From Polynucleobacter sp. MWH-Loch1C5 (GTDB taxonomy: Bacteria; Pseudomonadota; Gammaproteobacteria; Burkholderiales; Burkholderiaceae), in the NCBI RefSeq assembly GCF_018881775.1, contig NZ_JACVPR010000001.1, positions 62,001 to 126,000 of the forward strand: DNA of 64,000 nt. The letters run 5' to 3'. Positions 1 through 8,763 of this stretch are shown here, in pieces. The first letter of the stretch is position 1, and each line of letters opens with the position of its first letter. The translations under genes were made by a program, and so were the position numbers. The notes below the pieces were generated by a model. The model was not told the origin of the DNA. It saw nothing but the letters and a program-made list of their open reading frames with translations, and searched no databases.

Positions 1-353
1 GTTTTCATACTTCGCAAAGCAAGCGCCATGAGGGATAGAACACCGCCCTCACCTTTATTGTCAGCACGCATCACGAAAATGACATACTTGAAGGTCACGA
101 CCAAGAGAATGGCCCAGAACATCAGAGAAATAATGCCAAAAACCGCATCTTCACTAAAGGGTATGCCATGCTGAGGACTAAAACATTCTTTGAGAGCATA
201 CAAAGGGCTTGTACCGATATCACCAAATACAACGCCAATGGCAGCGAGCATGAGGGCAGACAAACTCCCCTTATGGACATGATGTCCATGTTGGCCGACT
301 TCAACCGGTTTCAATAGCGATGACTGTGAATATTCTGGATTACTAATCGACAT
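1..353 (-). CDS. kup: Kup-type potassium uptake protein (N-terminal part, cut by window edge)
   Basis: The minus strand reads from an ATG at 353 through the window edge for 117 residues without a stop. The translation has a short hydrophilic N-terminus followed by the hallmark [13 protein letters not shown] of the Kup/HAK/KUP family in the first membrane segment (about residues 27-48). A second hydrophobic segment (about 66-88) and the family-typical RADNKGEGG loop follow. Kup is an inner-membrane proton-coupled potassium importer of roughly 600-630 residues, so about four fifths lie outside the window. An AGGAG lies 7 bases before the ATG. A sigma-70-like promoter precedes it. Nothing looks broken; it is simply truncated by the window. 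Confidence 0.93.
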   Translation of the reverse strand, partial: MSISNPEYSQSSLLKPVEVGQHGHHVHKGSLSALMLAAIGVVFGDIGTSPLYALKECFSPQHGIPFSEDAVFGIISLMFWAILLVVTFKYVIFVMRADNKGEGGVLSLMALALRSMK

Positions 354-381
354 CCAGCGCTCCTATACATGCAATGTTGGC

Positions 382-409
382 ATTATAGACCTCGAGTTTT
401 GCAACGCAA
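382..409 (-). promoter_or_regulatory. Sigma-70-like promoter for kup
   Basis: Reading the minus strand, TTGCGT (409-404) is separated by 16 bases from a perfect TATAAT (387-382). Transcription would start near 375, giving a leader of about 22 bases before the kup ATG at 353, with AGGAG inside it. Inferred from sequence only. Confidence 0.55.
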
Positions 410-412
410 CAT

Positions 413-1363
413 TTATGTTTTTTGATTTAACCAAACACCAATGCCCTGAGCATTTAATTCCAAGTCTATATCTAAAAACTCTTTAATTTCATCAGCTTGC
501 ATTTTGACCCCATGTTGTTTTAGATGGCTTAAATAAATCTTAAATAAGCCTTCTTTGATCCTATTGTGACGATCATCTGTGTATTGGAGATGAAGTGCAA
601 GCTCCACCATTTCATCGAGAATAGTCAAAAACATAGTCTTCAAACGCGGTACACCATCAATGCGACTGTAGTGTGTAGGAAATAGAGATTGAGGTTTTAA
701 GGAACAAATCCGATCGATGGATTTTTTTAGGGCCTCTGGATCAAACTGAATAGGCGTTGTTGTTGGCATCACAAAAGGTCCTTGATCAGTATCAAATTCT
801 CGATAAGATAAGCCGAATGTGTCGCCAGTGAAAACACCTTGCGAGTGTGAATCCCAAATAGAAATATGGTGCTTCGCGTGACCCGGAGTATCTATACAAA
901 TTAATTCACGCTGCCCTACTTTCAAACTAGATTGATCCTGAGCTTCTAAGATTCTAGAAGCCTCAATGGGGAGAAGTTCTCCGTAGGTTTGCTGAACCTT
1001 ATCTTCACCATAGACACCCACCGCCCCCGCTCTTAAAGCAGCAGGATCAATCATGTGCCTGACTCCGCGTGGATGAACAATCAAAAGAGCCTTAGAGCAC
1101 TCTTGCATCATTTTTCCAGCACCCCCTGCATGATCCAGATGGATGTGAGTCAAGATAATGTACTTCACATTCTCTTCAGTAAGGCCCAACTCATGCAAGG
1201 TATGAAGGAGATAATCACTCGAATAATTAGTACCCACATCTATAAATGCAGCCTCACCAGCATCAATGAGTAAGTAACTGGCATCAAAGTGCGGCCTTTC
1301 AAAGCCAGTATCAATAGCATAAATTCCAGCGGAGACTTCAGCCGCATATTTCAAAGTTTGCAT
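413..1363 (-). CDS. MBL-fold metallo-hydrolase
   Basis: Metallo-beta-lactamase superfamily protein of 316 residues, probably cytoplasmic. The metal-binding signature THIHLDH sits near residue 73 from the chosen start, followed by a conserved His in DTPGHAKHH and the bridging Asp in FTGDTFG. A last metal ligand is probably the His of PTHYS near residue 230. These fit a binuclear-zinc hydrolase of the glyoxalase II-like group; the substrate cannot be told from sequence. An upstream in-frame ATG exists at 1378, but GAGGA lies 8 bases before the ATG at 1363, so the inner start is preferred. It is divergent from the MscS gene, with start regions only about 20-35 bases apart. No partner gene suggests a pathway. 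Confidence 0.85.
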   Translation of the reverse strand: MQTLKYAAEVSAGIYAIDTGFERPHFDASYLLIDAGEAAFIDVGTNYSSDYLLHTLHELGLTEENVKYIILTHIHLDHAGGAGKMMQECSKALLIVHPRGVRHMIDPAALRAGAVGVYGEDKVQQTYGELLPIEASRILEAQDQSSLKVGQRELICIDTPGHAKHHISIWDSHSQGVFTGDTFGLSYREFDTDQGPFVMPTTTPIQFDPEALKKSIDRICSLKPQSLFPTHYSRIDGVPRLKTMFLTILDEMVELALHLQYTDDRHNRIKEGLFKIYLSHLKQHGVKMQADEIKEFLDIDLELNAQGIGVWLNQKT

Positions 1364-1390
1364 TGATGTTGTCCTCATTTTTTATATACT
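1363..1390 (+). promoter_or_regulatory. Promoter abutting the mscS start (possible leaderless transcript)
   Basis: TTGATG (1363-1368), 16-base spacer, TATACT (1385-1390), then only 6 bases to the ATG at 1397. Predicted transcription start coincides with the start codon. No Shine-Dalgarno is visible between the hexamer and the ATG. The -35 overlaps the start of the divergent MBL gene. Confidence 0.45.
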
Positions 1391-1396
1391 TGACCC

Positions 1397-2263
1397 ATGC
1401 ATAAAGCGATAGAGCAACTTCTACATGAATATAACCTGTCTGGCCTGACTCGCTGGTTAGATATAGCTTGGCCTATTATCCAAATAATCTTGGTTGTTGT
1501 GGCAGCGCTGATTGTTAAATCTATCTTCATTCGCGCAACTCATTTAATTGCCATGGAAGTACAAAAACGTGGCGCCAGCATTGAAGAGCAAAAACGCATC
1601 AACACTCTTTTACGAGTCAGCAATTACTCGCTCACAGTCCTTATTTGGGTCATTGCAATCATGTTCATACTGGGCGCTTTGGGATTCTCGATTGCCCCTA
1701 TTCTCGCAACAGCTGGTGTGGCCGGTATTGCAGTTGGCTTTGGTGCTCAAAGCTTAGTCAAAGATTACTTTACTGGCTTTGTCATGCTCATCGAAAATCA
1801 AATACGTCAGGGTGATAGTGTAGAAATTGCTGGAAAAACAGGCATAGTGGAAGAAATCACTTTGCGCTATGTTCGTTTACGAGATTATGAAGGTGCAGTT
1901 CATTTTGTTCCTAATAGCAACATCACCGTAGTCACTAATAGAAGTCGAGAATACGCCTACGCAGTTTGTGATGTGGGCATATCTTATGAAGCAGATATTG
2001 AACAAGTGAAGTCACTCATCAGCAAGATTGGCGAAGAGTTGCGACAAGATTACCAATTCAAAGACCGGATCTTAGACAATATAGAAATTGCTGGCGTAGA
2101 TCAGCTTGGCGACTTTACGGTACTCATCAAAATACGCATGAAAGTGCGCGCTCATGAACAGGCCCCTGTACGTCGCGAACTGCTAGCAAGAATCAAAACA
2201 AGCTTTGCTAAGCATGGCATAGAAATCCCTGATTCAAGAGATCGCTCCCCAAGCAAGCACTAG
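1397..2263 (+). CDS. MscS-family mechanosensitive ion channel
   Basis: Small-conductance mechanosensitive channel family, 288 residues, close to E. coli MscS (286). Three hydrophobic segments are visible at about 22-42, 78-98 and 100-128. The last is the Gly/Ala-rich pore helix (ATAGVAGIAVGFGAQSLVKD). The beta domain follows (GDSVEIAGKTGIVEEITLRY) with the family HFVPNSN motif near residue 175, and then the C-terminal alpha/beta domain. In this family the protein opens in the inner membrane under osmotic downshock to release solutes. The ATG lies directly behind a TATACT hexamer without a ribosome-binding site. It is followed by a tRNA gene that has its own promoter. Confidence 0.93.
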   Translation: MHKAIEQLLHEYNLSGLTRWLDIAWPIIQIILVVVAALIVKSIFIRATHLIAMEVQKRGASIEEQKRINTLLRVSNYSLTVLIWVIAIMFILGALGFSIAPILATAGVAGIAVGFGAQSLVKDYFTGFVMLIENQIRQGDSVEIAGKTGIVEEITLRYVRLRDYEGAVHFVPNSNITVVTNRSREYAYAVCDVGISYEADIEQVKSLISKIGEELRQDYQFKDRILDNIEIAGVDQLGDFTVLIKIRMKVRAHEQAPVRRELLARIKTSFAKHGIEIPDSRDRSPSKH

Positions 2264-2323
2264 CCTTAGCCATGTCCCCGGCTAGGTACGAGGAGCCCCG
2301 GACCACCCCAAACACCATTTACC

Positions 2324-2352
2324 TTGCTATTTAGGGTTAATCCTGATATAGT
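2324..2352 (+). promoter_or_regulatory. Sigma-70 promoter of the initiator tRNA
   Basis: TTGCTA (2324-2329), an ideal 17-base spacer, and TATAGT (2347-2352). The predicted start near 2359 is six bases before the mature tRNA 5' end. Confidence 0.6.
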
Positions 2353-2364
2353 TTCAGATTCAGA

Positions 2365-2441
<77 letters not shown>

Positions 2442-2448
2442 AATATCG

Positions 2449-2479
2449 AAGCCCTTCAATCCTAGAAGGGCTTTTTTTA
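2449..2479 (+). terminator. Rho-independent terminator after tRNA-fMet
   Basis: Nine-base stem AAGCCCTTC / GAAGGGCTT with a seven-base loop (2458-2464), followed by a run of T. It separates the tRNA transcript from the cyclophilin gene. Confidence 0.85.
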
Positions 2480-2518
2480 TTACTATGTTCATATAATCCA
2501 TTCATTATGGAGATGACT

Positions 2519-3070
2519 ATGAAAAAAATATTAAGCCTTATTTTTGGTTTGTTGATGACCTATCAGGTCCAAGCACAACAGGTTGAATTCAAAACATCGC
2601 TCGGTGATTTTGTCGTCGAACTTCAGGCTAGCAAAGCCCCAAAAACGGTAGAAAATTTTCTTCAGTATGTTGAGTCAGGTTTTTATCAAGGCACAATTTT
2701 TCATCGAGTGATAGATGGCTTCATGGTTCAAGGGGGTGGCTTTAATGAAAAAATGGAGCAAAAACTCACACGAGCACCGATTCCAATCGAGTCCAATAAT
2801 GGCTTAAAAAATCAAATCTATACGATTGCCATGGCCAGAACTGCGAACCCTAACTCGGCGACCGCTCAATTTTTTATTAATATTGTCGACAACCCCAATC
2901 TTGACTACCCTCGCCCAGACGGACATGGTTATACAGTCTTTGGTAAGGTCATTAAGGGCACAGCCACTATAGATAAGATTAAATCAGTCGGTACTGGTCG
3001 ATTCGGACCTCACTCAGACGTTCCTTTGCGCCCTATCCTCATCCAACAAGTGAAGGTGATTGGCCGCTAA
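2519..3070 (+). CDS. Secreted cyclophilin-type peptidyl-prolyl isomerase
   Basis: A 183-residue PpiA/PpiB-family cis-trans prolyl isomerase. The N-terminus MKKILSLIFGLLMTYQVQA is a signal peptide with probable cleavage after Ala19, so the enzyme should act in the periplasm. Catalytic cyclophilin motifs are present: FHRVIDGFMVQGG (with the active-site Arg), MARTANPNSATAQFFIN (Gln/Phe) and the NPNLDYPRPDGHGYTVFGKV region. The frame stays open upstream through the tRNA and its terminator, which cannot be coding. GGAG lies six bases before the ATG at 2519, deciding the start. It is followed after 2 bases by pabBC. Confidence 0.93.
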   Translation: MKKILSLIFGLLMTYQVQAQQVEFKTSLGDFVVELQASKAPKTVENFLQYVESGFYQGTIFHRVIDGFMVQGGGFNEKMEQKLTRAPIPIESNNGLKNQIYTIAMARTANPNSATAQFFINIVDNPNLDYPRPDGHGYTVFGKVIKGTATIDKIKSVGTGRFGPHSDVPLRPILIQQVKVIGR

Positions 3071-3072
3071 AG

Positions 3073-4860
3073 ATGCATGCTGCACCTACTCGAATTATCT
3101 TAGATGACGCCCAAAGTCATGCGCAGTTAGCAAGATGCCGCATTTATGAGAACCCAATTCGAACATATTTAGCTCATACACTTACAGAAGTTAGCGAAGT
3201 TTGTGATGCTATTGAAGCAGCATCTAAAGAGGGTTTTTATATTGTTTTTTTGGGCAGTTACAAACTAGGTGAGGCATTCCAAGGTATTACTCAACAAGAT
3301 CTAGAAACCCCACTGTTGAAAGCCTGGGTATTTAAAGACCTCAAGCAAATCAACTATGACGAGATGACTGCATGGCTCGACGCACAGAAAGAGTTAGAGC
3401 CAGCTCATATAGTTCCGGAAAATAGAGAGCTAGATTTTCAAAAGTTTAAAAGTCAAATAGAAAAAATCCAAAACTACATTCGCACAGGTGACACTTACCA
3501 GGTGAACTTTACCTTCAGAGAGTTTGGGCACATCTACGGGTCACCATTACAGCTGTTCAAAAATCTCAGGGCCAGACAACCAGTACCATTTGGCGCCTAT
3601 GTTGAAGATCAAGATGGCTATTTAATTTCCTGCTCTCCTGAATGGTTTATCAAAAAAACTGGAGCTCAGTTGGTCACAAAGCCCATGAAAGGAACAGCGA
3701 ACCGATCATCCCCTCTCGCCAATCATTTAGCCGATGATCCCAAAAATCGTGCAGAAAATCTGATGATTGTCGATTTATTACGTAATGATTTAAGCAAAAT
3801 CGCCCTTCCCGGCACCGTTCATGTGCCGAAACTGTTTGATATCGAAGAATACGGTTCTGTTTTACAAATGACATCGACGATTACTGCTGAAATAGCTCCG
3901 AAAACATCTCTATTGAAGTTACTCGATGCTATTTTTCCTTGTGGATCAGTGACGGGTGCACCTAAAAAACGCACCATGGAAATTATTCAAGAATTAGAAA
4001 ATCATCCCAGAAAGTATTACTGTGGTGGTCTCGGATACTTAGATCCAAGCACCGACACCATGGGTGATCTATGCATGAGCGTACTCATTCGCACCCTCGA
4101 AGTCAGCCCTAATCAAGATTATGAGTTTGGCGTAGGCTCTGGCATCACTATTGACTCTGATCCGCTAGAAGAGTGGCAAGAGTGTCAACTCAAGAGAAAA
4201 TTTCTTGGGTCACCACCGCCATGGGGCGTTTTTGAAACGATGCGTTATGAAAATGGTGAAATACTGCGTCTGAGCTCCCACCTCATCCGATTGAAAAATG
4301 CTTGTGAAAAACTTGGTATTCCTATTGATCTAGAGAATGTCAAAGATCAAATCAATAAAACTAAAGCGCATTGGCCTCATCAAACTATGCGGATTAAGTT
4401 ATCTATCAGCCCTAACGCAGATGTATTAATTACTCATGGCGATCTGTCTGATCTAGACGGTCAGCAATACTATGCTTGGGCATCCGAGCACCTTAAACAA
4501 CATACTTTAGATTTTAGAATTCACCCTCTGCAATACAAAACCACGCATCGTGATTTCTATGATTTAGCTTGGCAAAAGGCGGAAAAAATAGGTGCGTTTG
4601 ACCTACTCTTTACCAATCACTTAGGCTACGTTACAGAAGGTGGACGAAGCAACTTGTTTGTTCAAAAAAATAATGAGTGGCTGACGCCCCCTATCTCGGC
4701 CGGTTGCCTACCTGGAATCATGAGAGAACATCTAATTAAAGAGCTAAATGCAAAAGAGCTTCTTTTTAAGAAAGATGCGGTAGAACAAGCCGATCAAGTC
4801 ATCCTATGTAATTCACTTCGTGGCATCATTCCAGTCAAGCTCCTCAATACTCAATTATGA
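3073..4860 (+). CDS. pabB: Fused aminodeoxychorismate synthase component I / aminodeoxychorismate lyase
   Basis: Makes p-aminobenzoate for folate. The first part (about residues 1-375) is a chorismate-binding PabB domain: TGDTYQVNFT, KPMKGTANRSS, ENLMIVDLLRNDL and GSVTGAPKKRTMEIIQELE are all recognisable. From about residue 380 (WGVFETMRYENGE) a class IV aminotransferase-fold PabC domain follows, with the PLP Lys probably in LQYKTTHRDFYD and a GRSNLFV motif near residue 520. The 595-residue length matches such PabB-PabC fusions, common in betaproteobacteria. The glutaminase PabA is not in the window. The stop overlaps the next start by four bases (ATGA), indicating coupling with the Nudix gene. 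Confidence 0.93.
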   Translation: MHAAPTRIILDDAQSHAQLARCRIYENPIRTYLAHTLTEVSEVCDAIEAASKEGFYIVFLGSYKLGEAFQGITQQDLETPLLKAWVFKDLKQINYDEMTAWLDAQKELEPAHIVPENRELDFQKFKSQIEKIQNYIRTGDTYQVNFTFREFGHIYGSPLQLFKNLRARQPVPFGAYVEDQDGYLISCSPEWFIKKTGAQLVTKPMKGTANRSSPLANHLADDPKNRAENLMIVDLLRNDLSKIALPGTVHVPKLFDIEEYGSVLQMTSTITAEIAPKTSLLKLLDAIFPCGSVTGAPKKRTMEIIQELENHPRKYYCGGLGYLDPSTDTMGDLCMSVLIRTLEVSPNQDYEFGVGSGITIDSDPLEEWQECQLKRKFLGSPPPWGVFETMRYENGEILRLSSHLIRLKNACEKLGIPIDLENVKDQINKTKAHWPHQTMRIKLSISPNADVLITHGDLSDLDGQQYYAWASEHLKQHTLDFRIHPLQYKTTHRDFYDLAWQKAEKIGAFDLLFTNHLGYVTEGGRSNLFVQKNNEWLTPPISAGCLPGIMREHLIKELNAKELLFKKDAVEQADQVILCNSLRGIIPVKLLNTQL

Positions 4861-5432
4861 AATTCTGCTCGCGCTGCGCCGCTCCCATCCAACTAATTAT
4901 TCCGACCGGTGATACACGTGAGCGGCATGTATGCACGTCATGTGACTCTATTTTTTATCAGAACCCAAGAAACGTCGTAGGAACTATCCCTATTTGGCAA
5001 GACAAGGTACTCCTATGCAAACGAGCCATTCATCCTCGCCTAGGTTTCTGGACATTACCCGCCGGCTTTCTAGAAGTGGGTGAGACAACCGAGGCAGGCG
5101 CCATCAGAGAGACACTCGAAGAGGCAGGCGCCATGGTGACGATTGGTCCATTATTTTCACTTCTAAATGTGGTGCATGTTGAGCAAGTTCATTTGTTTTA
5201 TATAGCATCCATGCAGTCAGAAGAATTTTCAGCTGGTATCGAAAGTCTCGAGGTGCAGCTTTTTAGTGAAGATGAAATTCCTTGGAATGAAATTGCATTT
5301 CCCACTGTCAAACATACCTTGGAATGGTTTTTTGCTGACCGTGCAGCGGGCAAGCTTAGCCATCAGGTACATACTCATCTTCATACCGTCGAGTTTGACC
5401 CCAAAATTGATCGCTCCTATCGATCAGCATGA
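4857..5432 (+). CDS. Nudix hydrolase with N-terminal zinc ribbon
   Basis: A 191-residue cytoplasmic Nudix-family hydrolase of nucleoside-diphosphate-linked compounds. Cys4, Cys7, Cys26 and Cys29 form a likely zinc ribbon. The Nudix box starts near residue 70: G-x5-E-x7-REtLEEaGa, with all catalytic Glu residues present. Architecture resembles NudC-type and ADP-ribose/NADH-type hydrolases, but the protein is shorter than NudC and the substrate is unassigned. The start overlaps the pabBC stop (ATGA at 4857) and its own stop overlaps the aat start by four bases (ATGA at 5429), so it is embedded in a translationally coupled operon. Confidence 0.88.
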   Translation: MKFCSRCAAPIQLIIPTGDTRERHVCTSCDSIFYQNPRNVVGTIPIWQDKVLLCKRAIHPRLGFWTLPAGFLEVGETTEAGAIRETLEEAGAMVTIGPLFSLLNVVHVEQVHLFYIASMQSEEFSAGIESLEVQLFSEDEIPWNEIAFPTVKHTLEWFFADRAAGKLSHQVHTHLHTVEFDPKIDRSYRSA

Positions 5433-6157
5433 AATTGACTTGGTTGCGTCCGAGTGATGCGTTTCCCTCTTTGAATGAACAAACTTATTACGACACTGAG
5501 GTACCAGGTCTAGTAGCAGCTAGCGACACAATCTCAGTCGATCAACTGATTCGAGCATATCAAGGTGGCATCTTTCCTTGGTACTCTGAAGAACAACCTG
5601 TTCTATGGTGGTCACCGGACCCACGCATGGTTCTGATTCCTTCTGAATTAAAAATATCGAAGAATCTAGCCAAAAAAATCCGGCAAATTCTACGAGATCC
5701 GGACTGGGAAATTCGAGTCAACACAGATTTCATTAACACCATTATGTCCTGTGCAAACCAAAACAGAGCCGGCCAAAATGGTACTTGGATTACGCATGCA
5801 GTACTGCAGGCTTACTCGGAATTACATCAGCAAGGTCTTGCTCATAGCGTAGAAACTTATTACCAAAATCAATGCGTTGGAGGACTCTATTGCGTCAACT
5901 TGGGGAAAATGGTTTATGGAGAATCCATGTTTGCCAAGGTCACAGATGCATCTAAATTAGCCTTAGCAGCATTGTGCGCATGGTGTATTGCACAAGACAT
6001 CGGCATGATTGACTGTCAGCAAGAAACTGAGCACCTAAAATCTTTGGGCGGTCGCCCCATACCAAGACATGACTTTTTAAGTCATTTAGCTCAAAATTGC
6101 GGTAAAGATCGAATTCACTGGGATTTTAATAAAGCAATATTGAAGCACTGGGGCTAG
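5429..6157 (+). CDS. aat: Leucyl/phenylalanyl-tRNA-protein transferase
   Basis: Adds Leu or Phe to proteins bearing N-terminal Lys or Arg, marking them for ClpS/ClpAP (bacterial N-degron pathway). At 242 residues it has the family's normal length. Signature stretches are [39 protein letters not shown] and [18 protein letters not shown]. The ATG overlaps the Nudix stop (ATGA). The gene for the companion transferase Bpt follows one base later, so both N-degron transferases are co-expressed. Confidence 0.96.
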   Translation: MKLTWLRPSDAFPSLNEQTYYDTEVPGLVAASDTISVDQLIRAYQGGIFPWYSEEQPVLWWSPDPRMVLIPSELKISKNLAKKIRQILRDPDWEIRVNTDFINTIMSCANQNRAGQNGTWITHAVLQAYSELHQQGLAHSVETYYQNQCVGGLYCVNLGKMVYGESMFAKVTDASKLALAALCAWCIAQDIGMIDCQQETEHLKSLGGRPIPRHDFLSHLAQNCGKDRIHWDFNKAILKHWG

Positions 6158-6158
6158 G

Positions 6159-6908
6159 ATGAGTAAACTAAAAGAGTTGCCGTTTACCGCGTTGCAGTTT
6201 TACGCGACAGCGCCCTATCCGTGCAGTTATCTGGATAAACACTTGGCTCGCTCCCAAGTAGCAACCCCGTCACACCTCATACACGCTGACTTATACGGTG
6301 AGTTGGTGGCAAGGGGATTCCGTCGAAGCGGCATGTATACCTATCGCCCCTACTGCGATAACTGTCAAGCCTGTATACCCTGTCGCGTTGATGTAAGCAA
6401 TTTCAAACCTAATCGATCACAGAAGCGTGCTTGGCAACAACATCAGCATCTGGTGAGCCATGTCGGTCATTTGGGATATTTCGAGGAACATTATCAGTTG
6501 TATCAAGATTACCAACGTGACCGCCATAGCGGTGGCGGAATGGATCATGATGATCAAGACCAATACAAACAATTTTTACTGCAAAGTAAAGTTAACTCAA
6601 GACTCATCGAATTTAGAGATGGCCCTGCATCGAAAGATCCCGGGAAATTAAGAATCGTCAGCATTATTGACGTCATTCAAGATGGGCTCTCATCTGTCTA
6701 TACATTTTTTGATCCATCATTGAAAAATGCAAGTCTTGGTACCTACAGCGTTATGTGGCAAATAGAGCAAGCTAAATTATTGCAACTTCCCTATGTTTAT
6801 TTAGGCTATTACATTAAAGAAAGTCCTAAAATGTCGTACAAAGCTAATTTTCAACCCCTGCAGGTTTACATTGATAACCTGTGGCAAGCGTACGACACCA
6901 TTAAATAA
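6159..6908 (+). CDS. bpt: Aspartate/glutamate leucyltransferase (bacterial ATE1 homologue)
   Basis: Bpt conjugates leucine to proteins with N-terminal Asp or Glu, creating degrons for ClpS. The 249-residue protein shows the ATE fold signatures: the Cys-rich [18 protein letters not shown] near residue 65, SQKRAW, HSGGGMD near 122, [20 protein letters not shown] and [18 protein letters not shown]. Often annotated arginyl-tRNA-protein transferase, but the bacterial enzyme uses Leu-tRNA. It sits between aat and pyrD; its stop shares one base with the pyrD start. Confidence 0.95.
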   Translation: MSKLKELPFTALQFYATAPYPCSYLDKHLARSQVATPSHLIHADLYGELVARGFRRSGMYTYRPYCDNCQACIPCRVDVSNFKPNRSQKRAWQQHQHLVSHVGHLGYFEEHYQLYQDYQRDRHSGGGMDHDDQDQYKQFLLQSKVNSRLIEFRDGPASKDPGKLRIVSIIDVIQDGLSSVYTFFDPSLKNASLGTYSVMWQIEQAKLLQLPYVYLGYYIKESPKMSYKANFQPLQVYIDNLWQAYDTIK

Positions 6909-7939
6909 TGAACCTGTACCCACTGATCAGACCATGGCTGTTTTCCATGGACGCTGAAACGGCCCATCATTTCACCCTCAATAGCCTTAAGAGAACTCAT
7001 GATTGGGGTCTAAGCTCTCTGATTCGCCCTTCAGTCATCAATAAAACAAGTAATCTATGCGGTATAGCTATTCCCAATCGAGTTGGACTCGCTGCCGGAC
7101 TAGACAAGGACGGCAAGTATATTGATGCATTAGCAGATTTAGGTTTTGGATTTATAGAAATTGGTACCGTGACACCTCTAGCACAGCCTGGCAATCCACT
7201 ACCACGCATGTTCCGCTTACCCCATGCGCAGGCACTGATTAATCGGATGGGCTTTAATAACGATGGCGTCTTAGCCTGTGTTGATCGCGTCAAACAATCG
7301 CGCTTCTATAAAAATGGCGGTGTTATTGGTTTGAATATTGGAAAAAATGCTCAAACTCCCATTGAAGAAGCTGTCAATGACTATCTGATTGGTTTAAGAA
7401 CAGTCTATCCAGTGGCATCCTACATCACCGTTAACATCTCTTCACCCAACACAAAAAATTTACGTGCCTTACAAAGTGGTGACGATCTAGATCACTTGCT
7501 TGCCAGCTTAGCTAAAGAAAAACAAATCTTGAGACAACAGTACCAAAAGTCCTGTCCATTGCTCCTCAAAATTGCACCAGACCTTGATGATGAACAAATT
7601 GATCATATCTCCAAGTTACTCATACGCTACGAGATCGATGGTGTGATTGCTACCAACACGACCATTTCACGTGAAAAAGTAGCGGGGCTTAAATACAGTG
7701 AGGAAACAGGAGGTCTATCCGGACAGCCCGTTTTTGAAGCATCTAACCGTGTGATAAGGGTCTTAAATCAGCATTTACGTCAACAAATTCCAATCATTGG
7801 AGTCGGGGGCATTCTAAATGGGGCAGATGCAAAGGCAAAAATTAACGCGGGTGCCCACTGCGTTCAGGTTTATACGGGTCTGATTTATAAAGGACCCCAG
7901 TTAATAGCTGACTGCACTCTTGCCCTAAGCCAAGCATAA
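6908..7939 (+). CDS. pyrD: Dihydroorotate dehydrogenase (quinone), class 2
   Basis: Oxidises dihydroorotate to orotate in pyrimidine synthesis, passing electrons to the quinone pool at the inner face of the membrane. The 343-residue length and N-terminal helical region ([20 protein letters not shown]) are typical of class 2. FMN/substrate motifs include [51 protein letters not shown] (catalytic Ser), NTTISR, GGLSGQP, IGVGGI and [11 protein letters not shown]. It is the last gene of the tightly packed run from pabBC. Confidence 0.97.
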   Translation: MNLYPLIRPWLFSMDAETAHHFTLNSLKRTHDWGLSSLIRPSVINKTSNLCGIAIPNRVGLAAGLDKDGKYIDALADLGFGFIEIGTVTPLAQPGNPLPRMFRLPHAQALINRMGFNNDGVLACVDRVKQSRFYKNGGVIGLNIGKNAQTPIEEAVNDYLIGLRTVYPVASYITVNISSPNTKNLRALQSGDDLDHLLASLAKEKQILRQQYQKSCPLLLKIAPDLDDEQIDHISKLLIRYEIDGVIATNTTISREKVAGLKYSEETGGLSGQPVFEASNRVIRVLNQHLRQQIPIIGVGGILNGADAKAKINAGAHCVQVYTGLIYKGPQLIADCTLALSQA

Positions 7940-7976
7940 TCTCATTTCACAATGTGCAATTTGAGGCATTTATAGC

Positions 7977-7982
7977 TACAAT
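7977..7982 (+). promoter_or_regulatory. -10 element directly before the iclR-family start
   Basis: TACAAT ends six bases before the ATG at 7989. The intervening AGGGCC is too close to serve as a normal ribosome-binding site. No convincing -35 is visible at 16-18 bases. Suggests a leaderless or near-leaderless transcript. Confidence 0.35.
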
Positions 7983-7988
7983 AGGGCC

Positions 7989-8753
7989 ATGACGACACGC
8001 ACCGCCATACAGGTTCTCGATCGAATGATGAGCTTGCTCGATGCACTGGCTCAAAGTGATGATCCTGTCAGCCTCAAAAAGTTATCTGAGCTAACTGATC
8101 TTCACCCATCAACCGCTCACCGCATCCTCAATGATATGGTTGCATGTCGTCTTGTAGAGCGTGCCGATAGCGGCACCTACCGTCTTGGCCTCAAACTCTT
8201 AGAGCTTGGCAATTTAGTCAAAGCGAGAATCTCCATCAGAGACGCTGCTCATCTACCTATGCGAGCACTGCATAAATTAACCGGGCAAACGGTTAATTTA
8301 TCTGTTCGCCAAGGAGATGAAATTGTGTATATCGACCGAGCTTATTCCGAGCGTTCAGGAATGCAGGTAGTCCGAGCGATTGGGGGGCGTGCCCCATTAC
8401 ATCTGACATCGGTAGGAAAACTATTCTTGGCCGACGATGATGCTCCTAAGCTGAAAAGCTATATACAAAAAACGGGTCTACAAGGACATACCAAAAATAG
8501 CATCCAAGACGCTAGCGACTTAGAAAAAGAATTAGATAAGGTAAGACAACTCGGTCATGCACGTGATGATGAAGAATTAGAGATTGGGGTCAGTTGTATG
8601 GCTGCGTCTATTCTTGACGATGCAGGCAAACTGGTTGCTGGTTTATCTTTATCTGCACCGACGGATCGTCTTCAGGAAGAATGGTTAAAAGCTCTGAAAG
8701 ATACGGCAGTACAAATTTCAAAGAGCTTAGGCTACAAACCAACTAAAGCCTAG
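7989..8753 (+). CDS. IclR-family transcriptional regulator
   Basis: A 254-residue one-component regulator. The N-terminal winged helix-turn-helix (about residues 5-65: AIQVLDRMMSLLDALA, LKKLSELTDLHPSTAHRILNDMVAC) is followed by the IclR effector-binding domain (about 80-250), with conserved RAIGGRAPLHLTSVGKLFLA and ELEIGVSCMAASILD. IclR proteins usually control carbon-source catabolism and bind small organic acids. The ligand and targets are unknown here, as the neighbours (pyrD, a peptidoglycan hydrolase) are not typical targets. It converges on pbpG with a 10-base gap. Confidence 0.92.
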   Translation: MTTRTAIQVLDRMMSLLDALAQSDDPVSLKKLSELTDLHPSTAHRILNDMVACRLVERADSGTYRLGLKLLELGNLVKARISIRDAAHLPMRALHKLTGQTVNLSVRQGDEIVYIDRAYSERSGMQVVRAIGGRAPLHLTSVGKLFLADDDAPKLKSYIQKTGLQGHTKNSIQDASDLEKELDKVRQLGHARDDEELEIGVSCMAASILDDAGKLVAGLSLSAPTDRLQEEWLKALKDTAVQISKSLGYKPTKA

Positions 8754-8763
8754 CAGGACGTTA

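Noticed and set aside
2260..2290. CTAGCC ... GGCTAG inverted repeat after mscS as a terminator
   Set aside because: No T tract follows and the spacer is long and unstructured.
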